A stretch of DNA of 64,000 nucleotides from DATBDE01 sp036270095 (GTDB lineage Bacteria > Actinomycetota > Thermoleophilia > Solirubrobacterales > Solirubrobacteraceae). The translations under genes were made by a program, and so were the position numbers. The number at the start of each line of letters is the position of its first letter. Position 1 is the stretch's first letter. The notes beneath the pieces were generated by a model. The model ran no database searches, had not been told where the DNA came from, and was given only the letters and a program-made list of their open reading frames with translations. Location: the NCBI GenBank assembly GCA_036270095.1, contig DATBDE010000127.1, forward strand, positions 105,360 to 169,359, given 5' to 3'. Below, piece after piece: positions 53,840 to 63,294 of this stretch.

Positions 53840-54618
53840 GCGGTGTGGGCGCGCAGGTCGGCGTCGATCCGCTCCCGCAGCCCCTTCGCCGCCGCCGCCG
53901 TCAGCGGCCCTGCGGCCAGGTCCACGCCCTCGACGGCCACGACGGGCTGGACCTCCCTGACCGTCGAGGCCAGGAAGGCCTCGTCGGCCGCCTCGAGCTC
54001 CTCGCGCGGGCACGGGGCTTCCTGCGCCCCGGTGGCCTCGACCACCGCCCGGCGCGTGATCGAGTCCAGGATGTGGTCGCTGAGCGGCGGGGTGAGGAGC
54101 TCGCCGTCGCGGGCCCAGAACAGCGATGAGGTCGGGGCTTCGAGCACGCGCCCGTGCGGCGTGACCAGCAGCGCCTCGTCGAACCCGCGCTCCTGCGCCA
54201 GTCGCGTGGCGAGCATGTTGCCCGCGTAGGACAGCGACTTGACGCCGCTGAGGATGCGCGGGGGGGCGTAGGTGACGTAGCCAAGCCGGATCGCCGGCAG
54301 GTGGCGCGGCAGCGGCTCCACGAACAGCACGCGGTGCCCGCCACGGGTCGCGACCACCCGCAGCAGGGCCTCGACCGGGCCGGCCGCCTCGAGCAGGGCG
54401 TGGAGCTCGGCGTGGACGACCTCGATGTCCACGTCCAGGCGCAGGTTGCTGGCCGAGGTGCCGAAGCGGGCCAGGTGGGCGCCGAGCGCGTACGGCCGCC
54501 CCTCGTACAGCCGCATGACCTCGAAGATGCCGTCGCCGCGCAGCAGCCCCTCGTCGCTGGCGGGGATGCGCGCTTCGGCGGCGGGGCCGATGGTGCCGTC
54601 GACGGAGGCGAGGTTCAC
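53836..54618 (-). CDS. Class IV aminotransferase (branched-chain/ADC-lyase type)
   Basis: A 260-residue PLP enzyme of fold type IV. The PLP Lys is in VKSLSYAGNMLATRLA, the RGDGIFEVMRLYEGRP segment is near the N-terminus, and GRVLEAPTSSLFWARDG holds phosphate-binding residues. Members are branched-chain aminotransferases, D-amino-acid aminotransferases or aminodeoxychorismate lyases; length and the short form fit the lyase/D-amino-acid group. GTG 54618. Confidence 0.87.
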   Translation of the reverse strand: MNLASVDGTIGPAAEARIPASDEGLLRGDGIFEVMRLYEGRPYALGAHLARFGTSASNLRLDVDIEVVHAELHALLEAAGPVEALLRVVATRGGHRVLFVEPLPRHLPAIRLGYVTYAPPRILSGVKSLSYAGNMLATRLAQERGFDEALLVTPHGRVLEAPTSSLFWARDGELLTPPLSDHILDSITRRAVVEATGAQEAPCPREELEAADEAFLASTVREVQPVVAVEGVDLAAGPLTAAAAKGLRERIDADLRAHTA

Positions 54619-54628
54619 GCCACCCAGC

Positions 54629-55210
54629 CTATAACCGCATCGGCCCGGGATGGATGTAGTAGACGGCTACCAGCCCGCACAGGATCAGCGATGCCGGCGC
54701 GCTGATCCAGGCCAGACCGATCGCCACCACATATGCCAGGTTGCCGAGGCCGTTGCGCACGATGAGCTGACGGGTGGCCCGAGCATCGACCGGGAGGATC
54801 CCGGTGCGCGTGGCGTGGCGCCAGATGAACGAGAAGCTGATCCCCATGAGGAAGAGGTTGGCCGCGTAGACGGCCGCCGCGAAGTGCTCGTCGGAGCCGG
54901 TATCGCGCAGGTGTTCGGCGATCAGCGCGGTCGACCAGGGGATGAGCACCACCCACAGCAACAGGTTGAGGTTCAGGAACAGCACCGCGCGGTCCAGACG
55001 CTCGAACCGCGTGACCATCGTGTGGTGGTTGACCCAGATGATCCCGATGGTCGCGAACGAGACCAGGTACCCGGCGAACGACGGCCACAGCTGGCCGACC
55101 TGATGCGGGAGGTCGCCGCGCTCGCCGGGCACCGCGATCTCGATCACCAGCAGGGTGATCGCGACCGCGAAGACGCCGTCGGAGAACGCCTCGAGCCGAG
55201 CCTTGCTCAC
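54629..55210 (-). CDS. TMEM175-family potassium channel-like protein
   Basis: A 193-residue membrane protein of six helices. The diagnostic first helix has RLEAFSDGVFAVAITLLVIE (the F-S-D motif that lines the pore). Bacterial TMEM175 proteins form tetrameric potassium leak channels. Start ATG 55210. It lies 10 bp upstream of the aminotransferase gene on the same strand. Confidence 0.92.
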   Translation of the reverse strand: MSKARLEAFSDGVFAVAITLLVIEIAVPGERGDLPHQVGQLWPSFAGYLVSFATIGIIWVNHHTMVTRFERLDRAVLFLNLNLLLWVVLIPWSTALIAEHLRDTGSDEHFAAAVYAANLFLMGISFSFIWRHATRTGILPVDARATRQLIVRNGLGNLAYVVAIGLAWISAPASLILCGLVAVYYIHPGPMRL

Positions 55211-55220
55211 CCGGCGCAGC

Positions 55221-55697
55221 CTAGGCGGTGAGCGCGAGCCTCCCGGCCTCGAGGTCGAGCAGGTGGCGCTTGCGCGGCAGGCCGCCGCCGTAGCCGGTCA
55301 AGCTGCCGTCGGCCCCGATCACGCGGTGGCACGGGACCACGATCGCGATCGGGTTGCGGCCGTTGGCGAAGCCGACCGCGCGCGCCGCACCGGGGTCGCC
55401 GACCTGGGCGGCGATCTCGCCGTAGCTGCGGGTCTCGCCGTACGGGATCGTGGTCAGGGCCTCCCACACGCGCTGATGGAACGCCGGCCCCGCGAGCTCG
55501 AGGCCGAGGTCAAACTCCCGCCGCTCGCCGGCGAAGTACTGCTCGAGCTGCTCGAGCGCGTCCGCAAACGGCGCGCGCGCCTCGCGCAGGTCGGCGGGCA
55601 GCGGGCGGTGGTTGGGGAAGTGCAGGCCGCACAGGGCGGTCTCGTCGCCGACGAGCACGAGCTCGCCGACGGGGCTGTTCATGGTGGTGGAGAGCAT
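55221..55697 (-). CDS. ogt: Methylated-DNA-[protein]-cysteine S-methyltransferase
   Basis: A 158-residue DNA repair protein that takes the methyl group from O6-methylguanine onto its own Cys. The active site is VVPCHRVIGADG; EIAAQVGDPGAARAVGFANG forms the DNA-binding helix-turn-helix with the arginine finger. It lacks the Ada N-terminal domain, so it is a stand-alone Ogt/MGMT. ATG 55697 (GTG 55700 also possible). Divergent from the isochorismatase gene. Confidence 0.95.
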   Translation of the reverse strand: MLSTTMNSPVGELVLVGDETALCGLHFPNHRPLPADLREARAPFADALEQLEQYFAGERREFDLGLELAGPAFHQRVWEALTTIPYGETRSYGEIAAQVGDPGAARAVGFANGRNPIAIVVPCHRVIGADGSLTGYGGGLPRKRHLLDLEAGRLALTA

Positions 55698-55748
55698 CAC
55701 GCTCAGAGAACGCGCGGCAGGCCGGGTTCGTGAGGTTACGCTGCCGCC

Positions 55749-56315
55749 ATGCCAGCACCGCTCGACGACCCCGCCCGCGCCGCCCTGCTCGTCGTCGATG
55801 TGCAGCGCGGCCTGGACGACGTCGACCACTGGGGCGCGCGCAACAACCCAGCCTGCGAGGGCAACATCGCGGCGCTGATCGCGCGCTGGCGCAGCGAGGG
55901 CCGGCCGCTCGTCTACATCCGCCACGACTCGGTCGAGCCCGACTCGCCGCTCGCCCCCGACCTGCCCGGCAACGCGTTCAAGGACGTGGTCACCGGCGAG
56001 CCCGACCTGCTCGTGCGCAAGGAGGTCAACTCGGCCTTCTACGGCACGCCCGACCTCCACGCATGGCTGCAGCAGCAGCGCATCGAGGAGGTCGTGATCT
56101 GCGGTATCACCACCAACCAGTGCTGCGAGACCACGGCGCGCATGGCCGGCAACCTCGGCTACCGCACGCTGTTCGCCGTGGACGCGACGCACGCCTTCGA
56201 CCGCCGCGACCTCGACGGCGGGGTCATCCCCGCCGACGAGATCGTCCGCGTCACCGCGGCCAACCTCGAGGGCGAGTTCGCCACCGTAATCCCCACCGCG
56301 GCCCTGATGGACTAG
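55749..56315 (+). CDS. Isochorismatase-family cysteine hydrolase
   Basis: A 188-residue enzyme. Catalytic Asp is in LLVVDVQRGLDD, Lys in VRKEVNSAFYG, and Cys in GITTNQCCETTARMAG, giving the family triad. Members hydrolyse amides such as nicotinamide, N-carbamoyl compounds or ureides; the substrate here is unknown. ATG 55749. The large BTAD regulator gene follows after 37 bp on the same strand. Confidence 0.9.
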   Translation: MPAPLDDPARAALLVVDVQRGLDDVDHWGARNNPACEGNIAALIARWRSEGRPLVYIRHDSVEPDSPLAPDLPGNAFKDVVTGEPDLLVRKEVNSAFYGTPDLHAWLQQQRIEEVVICGITTNQCCETTARMAGNLGYRTLFAVDATHAFDRRDLDGGVIPADEIVRVTAANLEGEFATVIPTAALMD

Positions 56316-56352
56316 GAGCCAGCGCATCTCGTTCGGCGATGATGGCGAGCCG

Positions 56353-59280
56353 GTGCCCGACGTCAGACTGACCCTGCTCGGAGGATTCGCTGCCGCCGTC
56401 GACGGCGAGCCGGTGCCCGACTCCGCCTGGCGGCTGAAGAAGGCGCGCGAGCTGGTCAAGCTGCTCGCGCTCGCGCCCGGTCACCGGCTGATGCGCGAAC
56501 AGGCCATGGACGTGCTCTGGCGCGACCGCACGCCCGAGGCCGCCGCCAACAACCTGCATCAGGCCGTGTACGTCGCCCGGCGCGCCCTGGACGCCGACGC
56601 CATCGAGGTGCGCGACGGCGCGCTCTACCTCACGGCCGAGGTCGACGTCGACGCGCTCGCGGACGCCGCCGCGGACGCACGCGGCGCCGGCACCGCCGGC
56701 GCCTACCGCGCCGCGATCGCGCTCTACGGCGGCGAGCTGCTGCCCGAGAACCGCTACGACGACTGGGCCGACGAGCCCCGCGACGAGCTGGCCGAGCTCG
56801 CCTCTGACCTCGAGGACGAGCTCGGGGCCCTGGACGACGACGGCGGCGGCGGCGCGCGGCGCGCGCGGCTGCCCGCGAGCACGGGGTCGTTCATCGGCCG
56901 CGGCCGCGAGCTCGACGAGCTCGCGGTGCTGTTACGGGGCACGCGCCTGCTCACGCTCGCGGGCACCGGCGGGGTGGGCAAGACGCGGCTGGCGCTCGAG
57001 CTGGCGCGCGCGGCCGAGCCGTCGTACTCCGGCGGCGCGGCGCTGGTCGACCTGGCTGCGGTGTCCGATGCCCGCGTGGTCGGGGACACGGTCGCGGCCG
57101 CGCTCGACGTGCGGGCGCTGACCGGCCAGGACCTGGTCGATGCCGTCGTCGACTTCCTGGCGCCGCGCGCGCTCCTGCTCGTGCTCGACAACTGCGAGCA
57201 CCTGCTGGCGGCGACGGCGAGCCTGACCGACGCGCTGCTGCGCTCGGCGCCCGAGCTGACGATTCTCGCCACCAGCCGCGAGCCGCTGCGCGTGCCCGGC
57301 GAGGTCGTGTTCCGCGTGCCGTCGCTGGACATCCCCGACCCGGCCCAGACGACCACGCCGGAGGAGCTCGTGGCCTACGAGGCCGTGCAGCTGTTCGTGG
57401 AGCGGGCTCACGCCGTGGCACCCGACTTCGCGCTCGACCCCGACAACGCCACAGACGTGGCCCGGATCTGCTTCCGGCTCGATGGGCTGCCGCTCGCGGT
57501 CGAGCTCGCCGCCGGTCGGCTCGGCGCGCTGGGGCCGGCCGCGATCGCGGAGCGGCTCGGCGACCGCTTTCGCGTGCTCAGCGCCCGCAGTCACGCGGCC
57601 CCGACGCGGCAGCAGACGCTGACCGCCACGCTCGAATGGAGCCACGACCTGCTCGAGCCCGACGAGCGCATGCTGTTCCGGCGCCTGGCCGTGTTCGCGG
57701 GCGGCTTCGACCTCGAGGCGGCCGAGGCGGTGTGCGCCGACGACGCACTCGAGACTGCGACGGTCGCCGACGTGCTCGCACGGCTGGTGGAGAAGTCGCT
57801 CGTGGTGGCGTTCGAGGCGTCGTCGCGCCAGCGCCGGTATCGGCTGCTGGAGACCGTGCGGCTCTACGCACGCGACCGGCTCGACGAGGCGGGCGAGGCC
57901 GAGGCGTTGCACGCGGGGCAGGCGCACTGGGCCTTCGCCTTGGCGCGCGCCCACCGCTGGTCGCCGCGCCTGGACCGCGACGCCGCCAACCTGCGCCGCG
58001 CCGTCGACACGCTGCTGGCCGCCGGGCCCGAGGAGGCGCTCGAGCTGTGCGTGGTGCTGATGCCGTTCTGGCTGCGCCGCAGTGACCTGCATGAGGCCCA
58101 GCGCCGCTACGCCGAGGCGCTGGCCGCAGCCCCCGAGCGCACGGCGTTGCGCGCCGAGGCGCTGCTGGCGGCAGCAGCGATCGCGCTTCGCAGCGGCACG
58201 ATCGTGGACGCCCTGGCGCTGGGCGAGGAGAGCCGGGGCGTCGCGCACGAGGTCGGCGACGCGCACGGCGAGTGGCGGGCGTTGCAGTTCCTTGGCGAGC
58301 TCGGCGTCGCCACCGACTCGGTCGACGTCGCCCGCCGCTGGCTGGACCAGGCGCTCGGGCTCGCCCGCCGCGAGGGCTTCGCCGGCTCGGCCGCGATCGG
58401 CGTCTACTCGATGGGCGTCGCCTACTGGATCATCGGGGACCTGCCCCAGACCGAGGAGCTGATCGCGCGCAGCATCGTGCTCCTGCGCGAGCTGGCGGGC
58501 TCGAGCGAGCGCATCTCCTCCCCGGTGAACATCGCCGATCACCGAACTAACCAGCTCGGCAACCGCCCGTCGCTCTCGATGGTCTTCGAGGACACGCTGC
58601 AGCCGTTCGCCGAGATCTCCTGCGAGACGGCCGTGAGCTACGCCCTCGCCAACCAGTCCGGCGTCGCGCGGGCGCAGGGGGACTTCGCACGCGCGCGCGA
58701 CCTGCTCGAGGAGAGCGCGGCGCGCTTCGAGGCCGCCGGCGACGAGCAGGGTCGGGCCATGGTGCTCGCGCGGCGCGGCTACCTCGATCTTGCCGACGGC
58801 CGCATCGACGAGGCCCGCGCGGCGATGGAGGCGGCGCTGGAGCTGCGGCGGGCACAGGGCGATCGGCGCGGGCAGGGCCTCGTCCTCTCCGGCCTGGGCT
58901 TCGTGGAGACGACGGCGGGCGAATACGAAAGCGCCGACCGGCATCTGGCCGAAGCGCGCGAGATCTTCCGCCGCGGCGGCGACCGCTGGGGCCTGGCTGC
59001 CGCGCTGTGGCGCACCGCCGACCTCGCGTTCGCCCGCGGCCGGCTCGACGACGCCCAGGCCGCGCTGGAGGAGGCGCGGGCCGTGCTCGGGCCCACGCAG
59101 CGCGAGCGCTGGATCGCGCACACGCTGGTCGGGCTGGCCGAGGTGGCGGTCCTGCGCGACGACCCCGATGCGGCGAAGGCGCATTTGCTGGACGCCCGCG
59201 AGCGCTACGCCGCGCGCGACGACGAGATCGGTGTGGCGGACGTCAACGACCGGTTCGAGCGGCTGCTAAGTGACCGCTAA
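56353..59280 (+). CDS. BTAD-ATPase-TPR transcriptional regulator (AfsR/SARP-like)
   Basis: The 975-residue product has an N-terminal winged-helix DNA-binding domain (about 1-90, LTLLGGFAAAVDGEPVPD) and a short bacterial transcriptional activation domain. An STAND-type ATPase follows (P-loop GTGGVGKTRLALELA near residue 195; Walker B LLLVLDNCEHLL). A long TPR array runs from about 500 to the end. No C-terminal LuxR helix-turn-helix is present. Such proteins activate metabolic clusters when ATPase and TPR sense a partner. GTG 56353. It lies just upstream of two paralogous flavoproteins, its likely targets. Confidence 0.88.
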   Translation: MPDVRLTLLGGFAAAVDGEPVPDSAWRLKKARELVKLLALAPGHRLMREQAMDVLWRDRTPEAAANNLHQAVYVARRALDADAIEVRDGALYLTAEVDVDALADAAADARGAGTAGAYRAAIALYGGELLPENRYDDWADEPRDELAELASDLEDELGALDDDGGGGARRARLPASTGSFIGRGRELDELAVLLRGTRLLTLAGTGGVGKTRLALELARAAEPSYSGGAALVDLAAVSDARVVGDTVAAALDVRALTGQDLVDAVVDFLAPRALLLVLDNCEHLLAATASLTDALLRSAPELTILATSREPLRVPGEVVFRVPSLDIPDPAQTTTPEELVAYEAVQLFVERAHAVAPDFALDPDNATDVARICFRLDGLPLAVELAAGRLGALGPAAIAERLGDRFRVLSARSHAAPTRQQTLTATLEWSHDLLEPDERMLFRRLAVFAGGFDLEAAEAVCADDALETATVADVLARLVEKSLVVAFEASSRQRRYRLLETVRLYARDRLDEAGEAEALHAGQAHWAFALARAHRWSPRLDRDAANLRRAVDTLLAAGPEEALELCVVLMPFWLRRSDLHEAQRRYAEALAAAPERTALRAEALLAAAAIALRSGTIVDALALGEESRGVAHEVGDAHGEWRALQFLGELGVATDSVDVARRWLDQALGLARREGFAGSAAIGVYSMGVAYWIIGDLPQTEELIARSIVLLRELAGSSERISSPVNIADHRTNQLGNRPSLSMVFEDTLQPFAEISCETAVSYALANQSGVARAQGDFARARDLLEESAARFEAAGDEQGRAMVLARRGYLDLADGRIDEARAAMEAALELRRAQGDRRGQGLVLSGLGFVETTAGEYESADRHLAEAREIFRRGGDRWGLAAALWRTADLAFARGRLDDAQAALEEARAVLGPTQRERWIAHTLVGLAEVAVLRDDPDAAKAHLLDARERYAARDDEIGVADVNDRFERLLSDR

Positions 59281-59329
59281 GAGCCGCCGGGTTCACTCCA
59301 CTCCGACCTTCGGACCAAAGGAGACGGAG

Positions 59330-60739
59330 ATGACCCAGACCATCGGCCCCGTGCTCGGGGAAGCGACGGTGCAGGAGCTGCGCGAGGCCGTGCGCGGCAA
59401 CGTGGTGACCCCCGCGGACGCGGGGTACGTCGAGGCCTCGCACGCGTGGAACGGGGCCTACGACGGGCGCCGCCCGGCGCTGATCGTGCAGTGCACCGGC
59501 GCGGCGGACGTGATCGCCGCCGTGGGCTTCGCCCGCGGCAACCACCTCGAGATCGCGGTGCGCGGCGGCGGCCACAGCGTCGCCGGCCTCTCGACCGTCG
59601 ACGGCGGGATCGTCATCGACCTCGGGCCGATGAGCGACGTGACGGTCGACGCCGAGGCAAAGCGCGCGAGCGTCGGCGGCGGCGCCGTGTGGGCCGACGT
59701 CGACCACGAAACCCAGGCCCACGGCCTGGCCACCACAGGCGGCCTCGTCTCTACCACCGGCGTGGCCGGCTTCACCCTCGGCGGCGGCATCGGCTGGACC
59801 ATGCGCAAGTTCGGACTGGCGTGCGACAACCTCGCCGGGGCCGACGTGGTCACCGCCGACGGGCGCCTCGTGCACTGCAGCGAGACCGAGAACCCCGAGC
59901 TGCTGTGGGGCCTGCGCGGCGGCGGCGGCAACTTCGGCATCGTCACCCGCTTCGAGCTCGATCTGCACCCGCTCGGCCCGATGATCTACGCGGGGCCGGT
60001 GTTCTACCCCGCCGACGCGGCCCGCGACCTGCTGGTGGCGTTCCGCGAGTGGGCCGCCGAGGCGCCCGACGAGGTGACCGGCGTGGTCAACCTCACGTCC
60101 GCGCCGCCGCTGCCGGTCATCCCCGAGGAGTGGCACGGCAAGAAGGTCGTCGCCTTCATCGCGGCATCCACCGGCCCCGTCGACGACGGCGCCGGCCTCG
60201 TGCGCCGGGTGCGCGACGTCGCCGAGCCGATCGCCGACCTGCTCGGCCCGATGCCGTACGGCGTCCTGCAGAGCCTGCTCGACCCGCTGTGGCCGAAGGG
60301 CATCCACGCCTACTTCAAGGCGGCCAACGTGTCCGGGCTCGACGACGGTCTCGTCGACCGGCTCCGCGCCGTGCACCTCGAGGCGCCGGGCCCGCAGTGC
60401 GAGATCCACGTGCACCAGATGGGCGGCGCGGTCGGGCGCGTGGCCGACGACGTCACGGCGTTCCCGGAGCGCTCGATGCCGTACGTGGTCAACGCCGTCA
60501 CCGGCTACCAGGACCCGGCCGCGGGCGACGCGCACCGCGACTGGGCGCGCGCCGTGGCCGACGCCGCGGGCGACGCCGCCACCGGTCGCGCATACGTGAA
60601 CTTCCTGGGCGAGAAGGAAGATGCCCGCTCGGCCTACGGCGAGGACAAGTACGCCCGCCTGGCCGCCGTGAAGGACGCGTACGACCCGACCAACGTGTTC
60701 GCCCTCAACCAGAACATCGCGCCGAGGGCGAGCGCCTGA
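59330..60739 (+). CDS. FAD-linked oxidoreductase, berberine-bridge-enzyme-like (copy 1)
   Basis: A 469-residue flavoprotein. The FAD domain (about 40-220) has AVRGGGHSVAGLST, whose His links FAD covalently, and FTLGGGIGWTMRKFG. The C-terminal BBE motif is RAYVNFLGEKED near residue 430. It oxidises an alcohol or sugar with O2 or another acceptor. The start ATG 59330 has AAAGGAG then GGAG upstream. A close paralogue follows at 60853. No secretion signal is seen. Confidence 0.92.
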   Translation: MTQTIGPVLGEATVQELREAVRGNVVTPADAGYVEASHAWNGAYDGRRPALIVQCTGAADVIAAVGFARGNHLEIAVRGGGHSVAGLSTVDGGIVIDLGPMSDVTVDAEAKRASVGGGAVWADVDHETQAHGLATTGGLVSTTGVAGFTLGGGIGWTMRKFGLACDNLAGADVVTADGRLVHCSETENPELLWGLRGGGGNFGIVTRFELDLHPLGPMIYAGPVFYPADAARDLLVAFREWAAEAPDEVTGVVNLTSAPPLPVIPEEWHGKKVVAFIAASTGPVDDGAGLVRRVRDVAEPIADLLGPMPYGVLQSLLDPLWPKGIHAYFKAANVSGLDDGLVDRLRAVHLEAPGPQCEIHVHQMGGAVGRVADDVTAFPERSMPYVVNAVTGYQDPAAGDAHRDWARAVADAAGDAATGRAYVNFLGEKEDARSAYGEDKYARLAAVKDAYDPTNVFALNQNIAPRASA

Positions 60740-60852
60740 GCCGCGTCCCGCGCGCCCGGTGGCAGCCGCCGCCGGGCGCGCGGCGACCGAATTTCACACC
60801 CGCTCCCCTCGGGTGGTGGATGATGCGGAAAACGACCCCTGGGGAGATTTGC

Positions 60853-62250
60853 ATGACCGCAGACGCGCTGCGCGAGCAGCTGGACGGAGACCTGGTCACG
60901 CCCGAAGACGCCGGCTACGACGAGGCCCGAGCGATCTTCAACGCCATGCACGACCGGCGACCGGCCCTGATCGCCCGCTGCAGGACCACGGCCGACGTCG
61001 TCGCTGCGGTCAACCACGGACGCGAGGCCGGGCTCGAGATCGCCGTGCGCGGCGGCGGCCACAGCGTCGCGGGCCAGAGCACGTGCGAGGGCGGCCTGGT
61101 GATCGACCTCGGCGGCCTGAGCGCGATCGCCGTCGACCCGGGCGCGAAGGTCGCAGCGACCGGTGGCGGCGCCTTGTGGGGCGCCTACGACGCGGCCACC
61201 CAGGAGCATGGCCTGCACACGCCCGGCGGGCGCGTCACCACGACCGGTGTCGGCGGCTTCACGCTCGGCGGCGGCATGGGCTGGACGTCGTCCAAGTGGG
61301 GGCTGACCTGCGACAGCATGGTCGGGGCCGAGGTCGTACTCGCCGACGGCAGGGTCGTGACCGCCAGCGAGAACGAGAACCCCGAGCTGTTCTGGGCCCT
61401 GCGCGGCGGCGGCGGCAACTTCGGCGTCGTGACCCGCTTCGACCTGCGGCTGCACCAGCTCGGGCCGATCGTGCTCGCCGGGCTGGCCCTGTGGCCGATC
61501 GACCGGGCGCAGGAGGTCCTGCCGGCGTGGCGCGACCTCATGGACGACGCGCCCGATGAGCTCGGGACCGGCATGGTGGTCATCACCGCGCCGCCGGAGG
61601 ACTTCGTCCCCGACCACCTCAAGGGCCGGCCCGCGCTCGGCCTGGCGGCGATCTGGTGCGGCGATCCCGAGGAGGGCGCGAAGCAGATCCAGCCGCTGAA
61701 GGACCTCGGGCCAGAGGTCGATCTCATCCAGCCCATGCCGTACACGGCCTTCCAGGCCATGATCGACGCGTCGGCGCCGCACGGCCTGCGCAGCTACTGG
61801 CGGGGCGAGTACGTGGACGCCCTGAGCGACGAGGCGCTGAAAACGTTCCTCGCCCACGCGCCCGGCCTCGTCGAGGCGGGGATGCCGTTCACGCAGATGA
61901 TCCTGTTCCGGATCGGCCAGGCGATCAGCGCCGTGCCCGAGGACGCGACCGCGTATTCGCACCGCGACGCGCGCTACCTCTTCCACCCGATCACGCTGTG
62001 GCAGGACCCGGCCGACGACGTGGGCATGATGGCCGCGGCGCGGGCGTTCGCGAAGGCCATGCGCCCGTTCGACCAGGGCACGGCGTACCTGAACTTCACC
62101 GCCGAGCCCGACCGGGTGCGCGAGGCCTTCGGAGACGCCAAGTATCGGCGCCTGCAGGCGGTCAAGGACGAGTACGACCCGGACAACCTGTTCCGGCTCA
62201 ACCCGAACATCGAGCCGAGCCGGAAGGCGGACTCGCCCGCGATGCGGTGA
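60853..62250 (+). CDS. FAD-linked oxidoreductase, berberine-bridge-enzyme-like (copy 2)
   Basis: A 465-residue paralogue of the preceding gene with the same order of motifs: AVRGGGHSVAGQST, FTLGGGMGWTSSKWG and GTAYLNFTAEPDRVREAF. Alignment by eye gives about half identical residues, so this is an old tandem duplication rather than a recent one. ATG 60853 has GGGGAG 7 nt upstream. Divergence in the middle domain suggests a different substrate. Confidence 0.92.
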   Translation: MTADALREQLDGDLVTPEDAGYDEARAIFNAMHDRRPALIARCRTTADVVAAVNHGREAGLEIAVRGGGHSVAGQSTCEGGLVIDLGGLSAIAVDPGAKVAATGGGALWGAYDAATQEHGLHTPGGRVTTTGVGGFTLGGGMGWTSSKWGLTCDSMVGAEVVLADGRVVTASENENPELFWALRGGGGNFGVVTRFDLRLHQLGPIVLAGLALWPIDRAQEVLPAWRDLMDDAPDELGTGMVVITAPPEDFVPDHLKGRPALGLAAIWCGDPEEGAKQIQPLKDLGPEVDLIQPMPYTAFQAMIDASAPHGLRSYWRGEYVDALSDEALKTFLAHAPGLVEAGMPFTQMILFRIGQAISAVPEDATAYSHRDARYLFHPITLWQDPADDVGMMAAARAFAKAMRPFDQGTAYLNFTAEPDRVREAFGDAKYRRLQAVKDEYDPDNLFRLNPNIEPSRKADSPAMR

Positions 62251-62263
62251 CATAGGGGGAGCC

Positions 62264-63211
62264 ATGCGGCTCCTCTCGCTCAAGCGGCGTCTGCTCGTGG
62301 TCAGCCTCGCGCTGCTCCTGCTCGTGCCCGGCGCCGCAGCCGGCAAGGCGACGCCGTCGCACGGCACCTTCGCGGGCAGGATCTCGATCGGCGGCGGCCG
62401 CGAGCTGTACCTGAAGTGCCGCGGGACCGGATCGCCCACGGTGCTCCTCGAGGCCGGGCTGCGCAACACGGCCGACGTGTGGAGCACGCCCGCCGACGCG
62501 AGCGACAAGCGGACGATGGTCTACCAGGGCGTCAGCCGGTTCACCCGCCTATGCGCCTACGATCGCCCCGGCACCACGCTGCCCCCGAACGAGTTCAGCC
62601 GCAGCACGCCGGTCAGGCAGCCGCGCACGACGACCGACACGGCCAACGACCTGCACCACCTGCTCGTCGCCGCTGACCTCAAGGGCCCGTTCGTCCTCGT
62701 GGGCCATTCGACCGGTGGGCTGATCATCCGCCGCTTCGCCGCCGCGCACCCGCGCGACGTGGCGGGCATGGTCGAGGTCGACGCGATCGCCGAGGGCATC
62801 ATGCCGCTGCTCGAGCCGGACTGGTGGCCGCAGTACAACGCGCAGGCGCTGGTCGCCCCGCCGCCGTCGCTGGCCTCCTACAAGGACCTGGAGACGATCG
62901 ACTTCACCGCCAGCTTCGCGCAGATGCGCCAGGCCGAGGGGGTCAGCCCGCTGCGCCACACCCCGCTCGTCGTGCTGTCGCACACCCAGCCGTTTGCGCT
63001 GCCCGACACCCTCCCGCCCGAGTTCGGCCCGATCCTCGAGCAGGCGTGGAGCACGATGCAGGACCAGCTCGCGAGCCTCGTGCCGGGCGCCCAGCACGTG
63101 ATTGCGCGGCACAGCGGGCACTACATCCAGATCGACCAGCCGGGGCTGGTGCGCGCGGCGGTCAAGCGGGTGGTGAAGGACGTGCGCGCCGGACGCCACA
63201 CCGCCGTCTAG
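62264..63211 (+). CDS. Secreted alpha/beta hydrolase
   Basis: A 315-residue exported protein with a signal peptide (LLVVSLALLLLVPGAAAG). The nucleophile Ser is in LVGHSTGGLIIRRF, the oxyanion region lies near LLEAGLRNT, and His is in IARHSGHYIQIDQP. Probably an esterase or lipase outside the membrane. It begins 13 bp after the second BBE gene, so it may belong to the same operon. Confidence 0.9.
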   Translation: MRLLSLKRRLLVVSLALLLLVPGAAAGKATPSHGTFAGRISIGGGRELYLKCRGTGSPTVLLEAGLRNTADVWSTPADASDKRTMVYQGVSRFTRLCAYDRPGTTLPPNEFSRSTPVRQPRTTTDTANDLHHLLVAADLKGPFVLVGHSTGGLIIRRFAAAHPRDVAGMVEVDAIAEGIMPLLEPDWWPQYNAQALVAPPPSLASYKDLETIDFTASFAQMRQAEGVSPLRHTPLVVLSHTQPFALPDTLPPEFGPILEQAWSTMQDQLASLVPGAQHVIARHSGHYIQIDQPGLVRAAVKRVVKDVRAGRHTAV

Positions 63212-63214
63212 TGG

Positions 63215-63245
63215 GCCGCGAAGGAAGCGAACCTTCACCCTTCGG
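63215..63245 (-). repeat. tRNA 3'-end-like fragment, copy 1
   Basis: Thirty-one bases that match 63823-63853 at 27 positions. Read on the minus strand they contain a T-arm-like GAAGG-TTCGCTT-CCTTC, but no D or anticodon arm. It lies just after the secreted hydrolase gene. It is a fragment, not a functional tRNA. Confidence 0.45.
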
Positions 63246-63294
63246 CACACGCTTCGCCGACTGCCGGGCGGTGGGCCGAGTCGGGCCGTAGGCG

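Noticed and set aside
56932..59184. Leftward 750-codon frame inside the BTAD regulator gene
   Set aside because: Composition (Arg/Gly/His/Gln-rich, no motif) is that of a GC-rich antisense shadow; the plus-strand regulator explains the region.
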